Positions 51,587 through 60,479 of a stretch of 64,000 bases of DNA are shown here, piece by piece. The notes beneath the pieces are model-generated. The model was given only the letters and a program-made list of their open reading frames with translations, had not been told where the DNA came from and ran no database searches. Within the stretch, counting starts at the first letter, position 1. Every line of letters begins with the position of its first letter. The DNA is from CAWKEY01 sp963848675 (GTDB lineage Bacteria > Pseudomonadota > Gammaproteobacteria > Methylococcales > Methylomonadaceae), in assembly GCA_963848675.1 (NCBI GenBank), contig CAWKEY010000044.1, forward strand, positions 186,001 to 250,000, given 5' to 3'. A program made the translations under genes and the position numbers.

Positions 51587-53851
51587 GTGAATGATTTGCT
51601 GGCGCTTCGTATTGTCATCAGCGGCAGAGTGCAAGGGGTAGGTTTTCGGCCTTTTGTCAATCGGCTTGCCAATGAGTTGGGTTTGAACGGTTGGGTGCGC
51701 AATCGCAGTGGGCAAGTGGAAATACATGCCGAAGGTCGCGCTGAAGCACTAGAAGCATTCAAAACCAGCCTTATCCATCGTGCACCGCCGATGGCCCAGC
51801 CGGAATGTCTTGGATCTGTGTCGGTTGACCCTGAGGGGGTTAACGGATTTTTCATTCACAGCAGCGAAGCAGGAGTTCATTCTGATACGCATATTCCGCC
51901 GGATTATTTTGTCTGTGACGATTGTCTGGCCGAAATGCAAAATCCACAAGAAAAGCGTTATCGCTATCCCTTCATCAACTGTACCCAATGCGGCCCGCGT
52001 TACACTCTTATCGATTGCTTGCCTTACGACCGGCCCAATACCGCCATGGCCAACTTTCCTTTGTGTCCCGCCTGCCATGCTGAATACAGCAACCCGGCCG
52101 ACCGCCGGTACCATGCCCAACCGCTGGCCTGCAGCCAGTGTGGTCCTCGCCTTACTTTTCGTCGCATAGGCTTTGCCGACATATCTACAAACGAGGCCGT
52201 GCTATCCGCTTGTCTGGAGAGCTTGCGCGCCGGATGGATCATCGCTGTGAAAGGCGTGGGCGGCTATCATTTATTATGCGACGCCACCAAATCCCTCCCG
52301 GTAAGTCGTTTGCGTCAGCGGAAATTACGCCCGGATAAACCCCTAGCTGTGCTAGTCCCTTGGCGTGGCGAGAATGGTCTGGAACTGGTTAATCAACTGG
52401 CCGATTTGCAAGACACGGAAAAACAACTGCTATGTTCACCGCTGCGGCCAATTGTACTGGTGAAAAAGCGCGCGGACTCCGTTTTGACAGACGCCATAGC
52501 CCCCGGTTTGGCCGAAGTCGGCTTGATGCTGCCTTATAGTCCTTTGCATCATCTGCTCGCGAATGAATATGGTTTGCCGTTGGTGGCTACCTCCGCCAAT
52601 TTAAGTGGCGAGCCCGTGCTCATCGATCCGGATGAGGTGGAATGCCGGTTGCACTTAGTAGCCGATGCTTTTTTGCATCATGACCGCCCCATCCGCCGTC
52701 CGGCGGATGACTCGGTGTATCGCCGCATTGCCGGCAAAACCCGCCCGCTGCGGGTAGGCCGCGGTTGTGCGCCTATCGAGCGTAAATTGCCTTTTCATCT
52801 CAAACAGCCCTTGTTGGCGGTTGGTGCAGATCTGAAAAACACCATCGCCCTGGGGTTTCGCGACCGGGTGGTGATTTCGCCGTATATCGGTGACCTGGGC
52901 AGTCTAAGAAGCGCAAAGGTTTTTGAGCAAGTCATTGCCGATTTTCAACGCCTGTATGACGTTAGGCCCGAAACCATCGTTTGCGACGCCCATCCGGGCT
53001 ACCATTCCCATCAATGGGCCAAACAAACCAATCTGCCGGTGGTGCCGGTTTTTCATCATCATGCTCATGCCTCGGCGCTGGCAGGGGAGCATGGCCTGAC
53101 AGAACCCAGTTTGGTGTTTACCTGGGACGGCTCCGGTTATGGTGAAGATGGCAGCATTTGGGGCGGCGAGACCTTATTCGGTAGTCCAGGAAACTGGCGT
53201 CGGGTGGGGTCACTCAAGTCCTTCTATCTGCCTGGCGGCGACAAAGCTAGCCGGCAACCCTGGCGTTGTGCGTTGTCGGTATGTTGGGAGATTAGGCAAG
53301 ACTGGCGGGAATGCCCACAAGACAGCAAACTGTTGAGGGCAGCCTGGGAACGCAAGATCAATTGTCCGCTTTCCAGCTCAGCCGGGCGCTTATTTGACGC
53401 CGCCGCAGCACTGACCGGTATCGCGCAGCATTCCAGCTATGAAGGTCATGCGGCGATGCAATTGGAAGCCATTAGTTGTGAAACCCAAGCAGTTATTCGC
53501 TTACCCATTGCGAAAGATGCTTCTGAAATGCTCGTCACAGACTGGAGTCCGCTGATCGCTTTTTTAAAGAACGATAGAATCAGCCCATCAGAACGAGCAT
53601 CGATATTTCATGCCAGCCTGGCGGCTGCCATTGTTGATCAAGCGGTCGCTTTTCGAAACAAATATGCTGTCAACGGCGTTGGTTTGTCAGGAGGCGTTTT
53701 TCAAAACCGGCTGTTGACGGAACAGGCGCTGGCAGGATTAGTCAAGCACGGGTTTGATGTCTATTTGCATGAACAGTTGCCTGCCGGTGATGGAGCAATT
53801 AGTTTTGGACAATTGATCGAAGCTAGCTATAGAAGCCTGTTAGACATTTAA
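51587..53851 (+). CDS. hypF: Carbamoyltransferase HypF
   Basis: Starts at GTG 51587, 15 nt after hypD. The 754-residue enzyme has an acylphosphatase domain (SGRVQGVGFRPFVNRL, 10-25), zinc fingers (CDDCLAEM, NCTQCGPRYT, PLCPACH, CSQCGPR), a YrdC-like domain (KGVGGYHLLCDAT) and a Kae1/carbamoyltransferase domain (HHHAHASALAGEH). It makes the carbamoyl group passed to HypE for the CN ligands. Last gene of the hyp operon. Confidence 0.95.
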   Translation: MNDLLALRIVISGRVQGVGFRPFVNRLANELGLNGWVRNRSGQVEIHAEGRAEALEAFKTSLIHRAPPMAQPECLGSVSVDPEGVNGFFIHSSEAGVHSDTHIPPDYFVCDDCLAEMQNPQEKRYRYPFINCTQCGPRYTLIDCLPYDRPNTAMANFPLCPACHAEYSNPADRRYHAQPLACSQCGPRLTFRRIGFADISTNEAVLSACLESLRAGWIIAVKGVGGYHLLCDATKSLPVSRLRQRKLRPDKPLAVLVPWRGENGLELVNQLADLQDTEKQLLCSPLRPIVLVKKRADSVLTDAIAPGLAEVGLMLPYSPLHHLLANEYGLPLVATSANLSGEPVLIDPDEVECRLHLVADAFLHHDRPIRRPADDSVYRRIAGKTRPLRVGRGCAPIERKLPFHLKQPLLAVGADLKNTIALGFRDRVVISPYIGDLGSLRSAKVFEQVIADFQRLYDVRPETIVCDAHPGYHSHQWAKQTNLPVVPVFHHHAHASALAGEHGLTEPSLVFTWDGSGYGEDGSIWGGETLFGSPGNWRRVGSLKSFYLPGGDKASRQPWRCALSVCWEIRQDWRECPQDSKLLRAAWERKINCPLSSSAGRLFDAAAALTGIAQHSSYEGHAAMQLEAISCETQAVIRLPIAKDASEMLVTDWSPLIAFLKNDRISPSERASIFHASLAAAIVDQAVAFRNKYAVNGVGLSGGVFQNRLLTEQALAGLVKHGFDVYLHEQLPAGDGAISFGQLIEASYRSLLDI

Positions 53852-54401
53852 AGCGTATGCATTGAGTTTTAACGCCAACATATAAAATTAAAATCTTGTA
53901 GCAGGTATAAATGCCAGGGAATGCAAATCAAGTGATCACATTCGAACTCACGGACATGCTCGGCAATAACCGTGCCCTCGGCGACTATGTGCCCCAGATT
54001 GGCCGCGATCCGGACCGATGCCGCGCATTGGCCCACGCAGTCGGCACGCTGTATCGATTACCCCATCTTTGTGCCCCCAATCTCGCTAAGTCATTGATTT
54101 TTCGTTCTAGGCGTTTTTCGACTAACTAAAAATCCTTTAAAATCAATGGTATTTTTTCAGAGGTTTATGTAGTGCCATTTTATTTTGATATTGCCTTGAT
54201 TTTTCCCGAATTATCGCGCACGCTTAGCCCATATTTAACACCACGCCCCTCAATTTACTCAAAATCAAGCTGAGAGGCTTGTCTAAGTTATTGATTTTTA
54301 CTATAGGCAGCTAATCTTTAGTGTTATTTGTGTTTTGTAGGGCCATAATAGTTATGTCTGCCTATTGCATATTTTTCCAGACTGCGCTATTTTTTTGCGT
54401 C
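53852..54401. other. Spacer with IS scars between hypF and the IS1634 transposase
   Basis: Holds one short frame (see 53911), two copies of a TAAGT(C/T)ATTGATTTTT motif at 54087 and 54284, a GTAGTGCCA end-like motif at 54169, and the left 15-bp inverted repeat of the IS1634-type element at 54228. No promoter or terminator I can support. Confidence 0.4.
53911..54129 (+). CDS. Short unidentified frame, probably a gene fragment
   Basis: A 72-codon frame starting ATG 53911 with a weak AGCAGG site. The first 55 codons are GC-rich and protein-like (ELTDMLGNNRALGDYVPQIG), then composition drops where IS-like sequence begins at about 54087. I do not recognise a family. Probably the start of a gene cut by mobile DNA. 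Confidence 0.3.
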   Translation: MPGNANQVITFELTDMLGNNRALGDYVPQIGRDPDRCRALAHAVGTLYRLPHLCAPNLAKSLIFRSRRFSTN

Positions 54402-56390
54402 ATGTATATCCGTCGAACGCATACCAATAACTCGTCCACGGGCGAACGCTATTACACCTATCGCTTGGTGGCTAGCCAACGCGTGGATGGAAAACCGCGT
54501 CAGATAACCCTATTAAATTTGGGTAGGCATTTCGCTGTTGATCAAGATTTGTGGGCTTCGCTTTGTGTGCGGATTGAGCAATTGCTGAGCCACCAGACTG
54601 AGCTATTACCACTCGAATTGCCGGCTGCCGTTGACAAGGCGGCGCAACGCTTTGCCGCTCAGCTCATAGCGCAACGGGCGGTCGTCACCAACACACCGAT
54701 AGCGGATGAGGGTCCTTCAACGCCTACTGAGTCGTCAGTCGCGCGTGTAGAATCCATAGTGAGTGCACCAACCGATCTGCAAACCGTCGATGTGTACTCC
54801 CTGGAATTGACCCGGCCCAGAACCGTCGGCGTGGAACAGTTAGGACTTTGGGCCATGCAACAATTGAATTTCCTCGACTTGCTGGCTCACCTGGGCATCA
54901 ATGGCGCGCACATAGCCGCGATAGTGGGTGCCATTATCGGGCGTATGGCCGGTGTAAGTTCGGAGTTAGCCACCCACAACTGGCTGATGAAGCAAAGCGC
55001 GCTGGGCGAATTAATGGACGTTGACTATGAAAGCCTGCCCTTGATGACAATGTACCGGGCGGCAGACACCTTGTGGAAACACAGCACCCAAATCGAACAG
55101 ACCTTATTCACGCGACTTACGGATTTGTTTGGTTTTTCCACCACCATCACCCTGTACGATCTCACCAATACCTATTTTGAAGGCGAAGTGCCCCACAATA
55201 CCAAAGGCAGGCGTGGACGCTCAAAAGAAAAGCGCACGGATTGTCCGCTGGTGACACTGGGCTTAGTCCTGGACGGCAGCGGCTTTGTACGCCGTTCTCA
55301 GACCTTTGCCGGTAATGTCAGCGAAGCAAGTACGTTGGAAACCATGCTGCAAAATCTGGGTGCGCCACAGGGGGCCCTGGTGGTGATGGATGCCGGAATT
55401 GCTACAGAGGCCAATATTCAATGGCTGCGCACAAAAGGCTATGGTTATCTGGTCGTCAGTCGCGAACGCGCACGTCAATTTGATGCGGATGCCGCCATCT
55501 CGGTTGAAACTGCTGCCCAGGAAACGGTACGCTGCCAAAAAGTCGTCGCCGAAGACGGCCAAGAAGTGCGGCTTTATTGCCATTCATCCGGCCGCGAACA
55601 AAAGGAACGGGCCATGGCGGAACGCTTCGCCAGCCGTTTTGAAGCCGGACTTAACGCCTTAAACGCAGGGTTGCAACGCCCCCGCACCGAAAAACGCCCG
55701 GATAAATTATGGGAGCGTATCGGCCGCTTGAAAGAAAAGCATCATGGCATCGGTCAGCATTATCAAATCGACTTGCAAACCGATGACAGCGGTGAAAAAG
55801 CGCTAAGCATCACCTGGCAAAAACACAGTGTGCCGGGTTCTTATGTTGATCTCCCAGGTGTCTATTGCCTGCGCAGTAACCAATGCCAATGGCCGGAAGA
55901 ACAGCTATGGCGCACTTATATGATGCTCACTGACCTTGAAGCCGTGTTTCGCTGTTTTAAAAGTGATCTGGGTTTTCGGCCTATCTTTCATAGTAAAGAA
56001 GAGCGGGCTGACAGTCACTTGTTCATCACCGTATTGGCCTATCAGTTTGTCCAACTTATTCGCCGCCGTCTACAAGAGAGCGCTATTGATGCCAACGGTA
56101 GTTGGCGCACATTACGGGAAATCATGCGCACTCAATGCCGGGTAACCGCCAGTTTCCGTCGTGCCGATGGTAAAGCCTTGCATGTGCGCAAAGCCACCCG
56201 TGCGGAACCGGAGCAAATGGCTATTTATCGTGCCTTAAAAGAGAACCCCGCGCCCGGAGGTATCAGCAAAACCATCGTCTAAAACACTGAGGCTAGGCGC
56301 TATTTTTCAAAGTGTAGTGCCACACGAAGATTTTTTATAACACAACATATTGTTTTTAAATGGATATTAATTGCAGGTGTTAAATATGGG
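54228..56390 (+). mobile_element. IS1634-family element, apparently intact
   Basis: CCCATATTTAACACC at 54228-54242 and its reverse complement GGTGTTAAATATGGG at 56376-56390 form a perfect 15-bp inverted repeat around an intact IS1634-type transposase. I propose them as the ends. No clean target duplication is visible, and the right end abuts the start of a second, degenerate IS1634 transposase. Boundaries are therefore tentative. Confidence 0.55.
54402..56282 (+). CDS. IS1634-family DDE transposase
   Basis: From ATG 54402 the protein has 626 residues beginning MYIRRTHTNN, the family start; the frame is open from 54321. Motifs are LYDLTNTYFEGE (first Asp), LVVMDAGIATEANI (second Asp) and YMMLTDLEAVFRCFKSDLG (Glu region). 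The frame is intact. Confidence 0.9.
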   Translation: MYIRRTHTNNSSTGERYYTYRLVASQRVDGKPRQITLLNLGRHFAVDQDLWASLCVRIEQLLSHQTELLPLELPAAVDKAAQRFAAQLIAQRAVVTNTPIADEGPSTPTESSVARVESIVSAPTDLQTVDVYSLELTRPRTVGVEQLGLWAMQQLNFLDLLAHLGINGAHIAAIVGAIIGRMAGVSSELATHNWLMKQSALGELMDVDYESLPLMTMYRAADTLWKHSTQIEQTLFTRLTDLFGFSTTITLYDLTNTYFEGEVPHNTKGRRGRSKEKRTDCPLVTLGLVLDGSGFVRRSQTFAGNVSEASTLETMLQNLGAPQGALVVMDAGIATEANIQWLRTKGYGYLVVSRERARQFDADAAISVETAAQETVRCQKVVAEDGQEVRLYCHSSGREQKERAMAERFASRFEAGLNALNAGLQRPRTEKRPDKLWERIGRLKEKHHGIGQHYQIDLQTDDSGEKALSITWQKHSVPGSYVDLPGVYCLRSNQCQWPEEQLWRTYMMLTDLEAVFRCFKSDLGFRPIFHSKEERADSHLFITVLAYQFVQLIRRRLQESAIDANGSWRTLREIMRTQCRVTASFRRADGKALHVRKATRAEPEQMAIYRALKENPAPGGISKTIV

Positions 56391-56397
56391 TTAGCGC

Positions 56398-58282
56398 ATG
56401 TATATTCGAAAAACCAAAACCCTGGACCAAGGCGAAGCCTACTTCACCTATCGGATCGTTGAGTCCGTTCGTGTCGGCAAGCAAGTCAAGCAACACACAT
56501 TGCTCAATTTGGGCAAAGATTTTGCCATTGAATCCACGCATTGGCCGCTGCTGACAACCCGGATTGAACAGTTGCTGCAAACGACAGAGCCGCAGCAAGA
56601 GACGCTATTTGCGTTAACGGATGAATTAGGTCAATTGCTGGAGGCTGCCGCTCAGCACTACAGCAGCCTGATCTGCGCTAAACTGGCACAGCCCCTGGAT
56701 AGCGCCAGCCCAGAGTCCGATTATCATCGCGTCGACATTGATCATGTCGAAGCCGTTCAAGCCCGCAGCATCGGCGTGGAAACCTTGGCGTGGCATGCGG
56801 TCACCCAATTGCAACTGGATCAGAAGCTCACGGCACTGGGCTTCAATACAGTGGATTCTGCGCCCGCCCTGGGTAGCATCATAGGTCGCATGGTCTCACC
56901 CGGCAGCGAATTACAGACCCATGAGTGGCTGCAGGCGCGCACCGGTCTGGGTGAACTGCTGGATCAAAGACTTAAGGCAGCTCAGTCTGACGCAGCTGTA
57001 CACCGTCAGCGATAAACTGTTAAAACACCAGTCCGCATTGGAAACGTTTCTGGCGGATCAGGAGCAGAGCTTGTTTGATCTGAACCGAAGCATCGTGTTG
57101 TACGATTTGACTAACACCTACTTTGAAGGCCAGTGCGCCAAAAACCCCCAAGCCCAGTTTGGACGCTCCAAAGAAAAACGCCGTGATTGCCCCCTGGTCA
57201 CGCTAGGCTTGGTGTTGGACGGCGACGGCTTTCCGCTCGGTAGCCAGGTCTTTCCCAGTAACGCCAGTGAACCGGCCACGTTGGAACTCATGCTGGACGG
57301 GCTCCAGGGCAAAAGCCCAGTAGCCGGTCATCAGCAACCGGTCATTATCATGGACGCCGGCATTGCCAGTGCTGAAAATATTGCTTGGTTAAGCAAGCGC
57401 GGCTATTTTTACTTGGTGGTCAGTCGGGAAGGCCAGGTCAAAGACCCCAGAGATGAGGACAATGCCGTGCTGGTTCGCGACACCGGAAAGAGCAAGGTGA
57501 CCGTTTATCGCGACAGCGATGTAACAACCGGAGAAACCTGGCTCTATTGCCACTCCGAACAAAAAGCCCAAAAAGAACAAGGCATTCGCAACCGCTTCCA
57601 TGGCCGCCTGGAAGCCGCGCTCGACAAGCTCCAGGCTGGTTTGAACAAAAAAGGCACTATCAAAAACTACGCAAAAATACTCGACCGCATCGGTCGACTG
57701 CGCGAAAAAAACAGCCGTGTTGCGCAAGACTACCGCATTGACGTCATCCCGGATGCCGACAAAAACAACGCCATCCGGCTGGAATGGCAACGTGAGCCCC
57801 AAAGCGCACAAAAAGACCGGCACTGCGGCGTCTATTGCCTGCGGACCAACATACCGGACTGGTCAGAAGAACAGTTATGGAACACTTATATGATGCTGAC
57901 CGAGATTGAAGCCACCTTTAGAAGCTTAAAAACCGAGCTTGGTTTACAGTCGGTTTAACACCAGAAAGACGGTCGCGTCACCGGCCACTTGTTCATTACC
58001 TTACTGGCTTACCATCTGGTGCATAGCCTGTGTTTTCAACTCAAACAACAGGGCATCCAGTTAAGCTGGGACAGCATTCGTAAGCTCATGTCGACCCAGC
58101 AACGCACCACCATCACCTTGCCGACAGACGACCATAAAACCATTCACTTACGGACCACGACCCAAGCCGAAGCACGGCAGAAACAAATTTATGCGGCCTT
58201 GAATATCAAAGCTGACCCCATAGGAAAATGTAAGACGATTATTGAGCAGAAAAAATATGTAGTGCCAACCGAAGCAAATTAA
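56398..58282 (+). pseudogene. IS1634-family transposase pseudogene
   Basis: A second IS1634 transposase, MYIRKTKTLDQGEAYFTYR onward, clearly different in sequence from the first. It is broken by a frameshift near 56965-57000 (frame 56398-57015 passes to 56921-57958) and by an in-frame TAA at 57956-57958, where a Tyr codon is expected. The frame then runs on to 58282 (TGHLFITLLAYHLVHSL). The catalytic motifs are otherwise recognisable (LYDLTNTYFEGQ, IIMDAGIASAEN). Confidence 0.88.
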
Positions 58283-58506
58283 AAAATATAACCTATTGAA
58301 ATAACGTGAGATTGTCAATATAAGTCACGAAGATGGGTTACGCTCGAAACGAATTAGACACAGCGATGTGACTCGTCGCATCGATTCCATGTAACCATCG
58401 AAAACGGCTTTCAATTGAAGGGCTTAGTCTGCTTGAATACAGTTTGGTATGGAAGAAAAAGGTGCGCTATAAATACTGTCTGAAAAAATCAAAAACTAAC
58501 AAAAAA

Positions 58507-58534
58507 TTGATTTTTTAAATGGTTCCGTTATCAT
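58507..58534 (+). promoter_or_regulatory. Putative sigma-70 promoter of tRNA-Ser
   Basis: TTGATT at 58507-58512 and TATCAT at 58529-58534 with 16 bp between them lie 12 nt before the tRNA 5' end, fitting a -35/-10 pair. Confidence 0.6.
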
Positions 58535-58545
58535 ATTCAGCTGTT

Positions 58546-58635
58546 GGAGAGCTGGCTGAGCGGTCGAAAGCGGCGGTCTTGAAAACCGTTGAAGGTTTAT
58601 CCCTTCCTGGGGTTCGAATCCCTAGCTCTCCGCCA
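58546..58635 (+). tRNA. tRNA-Ser(UGA)
   Basis: The 90-nt sequence folds as a class II tRNA: acceptor GGAGAGC with GCTCTCC, D arm GCTGAGCGGTCGAAAGC, anticodon arm CGGTCTTGAAAACCG with TGA in the loop, a long variable arm, T arm TGGGGTTCGAATCCCTA (approximately), G discriminator and encoded CCA. TGA reads UCA-type serine codons. Confidence 0.95.
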
Positions 58636-58667
58636 TTTTTATTAGTACGTAGTAGGGTTAAAACCAC

Positions 58668-58684
58668 CGCCTTTTAGGCGGTCA
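58668..58684 (+). repeat. Hairpin at the left end of the IS200/IS605-type element
   Basis: ACCGCC and GGCGGT pair around TTTTA, 60 nt before the TnpA ORF. IS200/IS605 elements are bounded by such imperfect hairpins recognised by TnpA, so this is probably the left-end structure. Confidence 0.5.
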
Positions 58685-58743
58685 GATTTATCTATGATTT
58701 TTTGACGTATGATATTGCTCTGAACTGAAAAGGAGAAGGGCTT

Positions 58744-58948
58744 ATGGAATATCGTTATGGAAGTCATACTGTTTTTAAAATCCAATATCATTTTGTATTT
58801 GTCACGAAATATCGTTACAAAGTGTTGAAAGGTGACGTTGGTTTGAAAGTTCGTGAACTGATTAGGCAGACCTGTGAAGCCTTTGAGATAGAAATTCTGA
58901 AAGGAGTTGTCAGCCAGGATCATGTCCATATTTTGGCTTCTGCGCCAC
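58744..58948 (+). pseudogene. IS200/IS605 TnpA truncated by an IS903-like element
   Basis: The product starts MEYRYGSHTVFKIQYHFVFV and reaches the HUH motif DHVHILASAP at residues 60-69, typical of IS200 TnpA (Y1 transposase). At 58949 the IS903-like inverted repeat begins, removing the tyrosine helix. GGAGAAGGG lies just upstream of the ATG. The rest of tnpA is not on the other side of the IS cluster. Confidence 0.85.
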
Positions 58949-59944
58949 GGCGTTGTTGAATAAATCAAAATTTAGCAAAAACTCCCCATTTCTAGCGTTA
59001 GTTACATTTTTTTTGGACACAGGCATGCCCAAATTAGTCATTCTATTGAGGGCAACCGTACTGATCCATGCTTCCGTTTTTTGCTGGGGTAAAGCACGCG
59101 CTTTCATGGTGTTGCCGAAAATTCGCTTATAACGTTGCATGGCAAGTTCAACATGGTTGCGCGGGTTATAGCCTGTCTTTTGCTGCCATGCGATTCGCCC
59201 TTGCTGTGCAATAATTTGAATATGCTGGTCTCGTTGTGTATCGCCAGTGCTTGAAACAACGGCCGTCTTGTGTGGAGGAATGACTAGCTGAGCACCAGGT
59301 TGCTTGTCTAAAACAGCTTGGGAAACGGGTTCTCCATCGTAGGCGCCGTCACCCATGAAGGCATCGAAAGGACTGGTAATTTGGGCGAGCAAATCCGGAA
59401 CTGCAGTGGGATCGCCCACTTCTGGCGTAGTAAGTTCGCACGCCAGAACTTGATGCTTTTCATCGATCGCAAGATGTAATTTGCGCCAAGTACGCCGGGC
59501 AGGAACATCGTACTTTTCCTGATGCCATTCGTCTTTTCCGTAGACTTTGAGTCCTGTGGAATCAACAATCACTAGACTACCTGGTTCTATGGCTTTGGTC
59601 AGAATGTGCTTGGGTAAAGTAATGCTGCTGAAGTCAGGAATGGTGATTTCAGCTTTCATGACACGAGCAAACGAATTCATTAAGCCTTCGGTTTGGCGTA
59701 ACGGCAGATGAAAGACTTGGCGAATAAACATGGCAGTTTCTATTGCAGTATCAGAATACGCCTTCGGTCGCCCTCGGGCTCCGGTCTTTGCTGGGTGCCA
59801 GTCGGCTATTGCCTCTTCAGTAAACCAGATCGTAAAATCACCACGTTGCCGTAGTAACCCATTATTGTAATCATGCCAATTCGTCACTTTATAACCAGAT
59901 TTTTTGATTTTATGGCGGAGGGACTCATTGTGCTTATACGGCAT
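58910..59944 (-). CDS. IS903-like (IS5 family) transposase
   Basis: The 344-residue frame starts MPYKHNESLRHKIKKSGYKV and has VIVDSTGLKVYGKDEWHQ and FMGDGAYDGEP (catalytic Asp residues) and the C-terminal QRYKRIFGNTMKARALPQQK with the Glu region. FSSITLPKH looks about six residues shorter than usual for the group, where the text SKRSIG commonly precedes the LP motif, so activity is uncertain. No stop precedes the IS end, so the last codons run across the IR into the IS200 remnant. Confidence 0.85.
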   Translation of the reverse strand: MPYKHNESLRHKIKKSGYKVTNWHDYNNGLLRQRGDFTIWFTEEAIADWHPAKTGARGRPKAYSDTAIETAMFIRQVFHLPLRQTEGLMNSFARVMKAEITIPDFSSITLPKHILTKAIEPGSLVIVDSTGLKVYGKDEWHQEKYDVPARRTWRKLHLAIDEKHQVLACELTTPEVGDPTAVPDLLAQITSPFDAFMGDGAYDGEPVSQAVLDKQPGAQLVIPPHKTAVVSSTGDTQRDQHIQIIAQQGRIAWQQKTGYNPRNHVELAMQRYKRIFGNTMKARALPQQKTEAWISTVALNRMTNLGMPVSKKNVTNARNGEFLLNFDLFNNAVAQKPKYGHDPG

Positions 59945-60030
59945 GGTGGGACATCGACTGGGGTAGTTAATTTAAAATCATGCCATATTACCGACTTGAA
60001 TGCTGAAAAACCGATTTATTCAACAACGCC
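58949..60030 (-). mobile_element. IS903-like element (IS5 family), full length
   Basis: GGCGTTGTTGAATAAATC at 58949-58966 and its exact reverse complement at 60013-60030 are 18-bp inverted repeats very like IS903 (GGCTTTGTTGAATAAATC). The element is 1082 bp with one transposase. No 9-bp target duplication is visible: the left flank is IS200 and the right flank is a partial copy of the same IS. Confidence 0.88.
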
Positions 60031-60425
60031 GCCTACGATGGAGAACCCGTTTCCCAAGCTGTTTTAGACAAGCAACCTGGTGCTCAGCTAGTCATTCCTC
60101 TACACAAGACGGCCGTTGTTTCAAGCACTGGCGATACACAACGAGACCAGCATATTCAAATTATTGCACAGCAAGGGCGAATCGCATGGCAGTAAAAGAC
60201 AGGCTATAACCCGCGCAACCATGTTGAACTTGCCATGCAACGTTATAAGCGAATTTTCGGCAACACCATGAAAGCGCGTGCTTTACCCCAGCAAAAAACG
60301 GAAGCATGGATCAGTACGGTTGCCCTCAATAGAATGACTAATTTGGGCATGCCTGTGTCCAAAAAAACGTAACTAACGTTAGAAATGGGGAGTTTTTGCT
60401 AAATTTTGATTTATTCAACAACGCC
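60031..60425 (+). pseudogene. Partial second copy of the IS903-like element
   Basis: Beginning at GCCTACGATGGAG the sequence matches the 3' part of the adjacent IS903-like transposase in the opposite orientation (AYDGEPVSQAVLDKQPGAQ) and ends with the same IR at 60408-60425. A TAA replaces CAA in the IAWQ segment near 60193. The 5' two fifths of the gene are missing. The junction shares GCC with the outer end of the full copy. Confidence 0.88.
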
Positions 60426-60479
60426 CTGAATAGTTACGAAGCCACTGGCTTCCCACATCGACACCGTAGGCACCTTACC

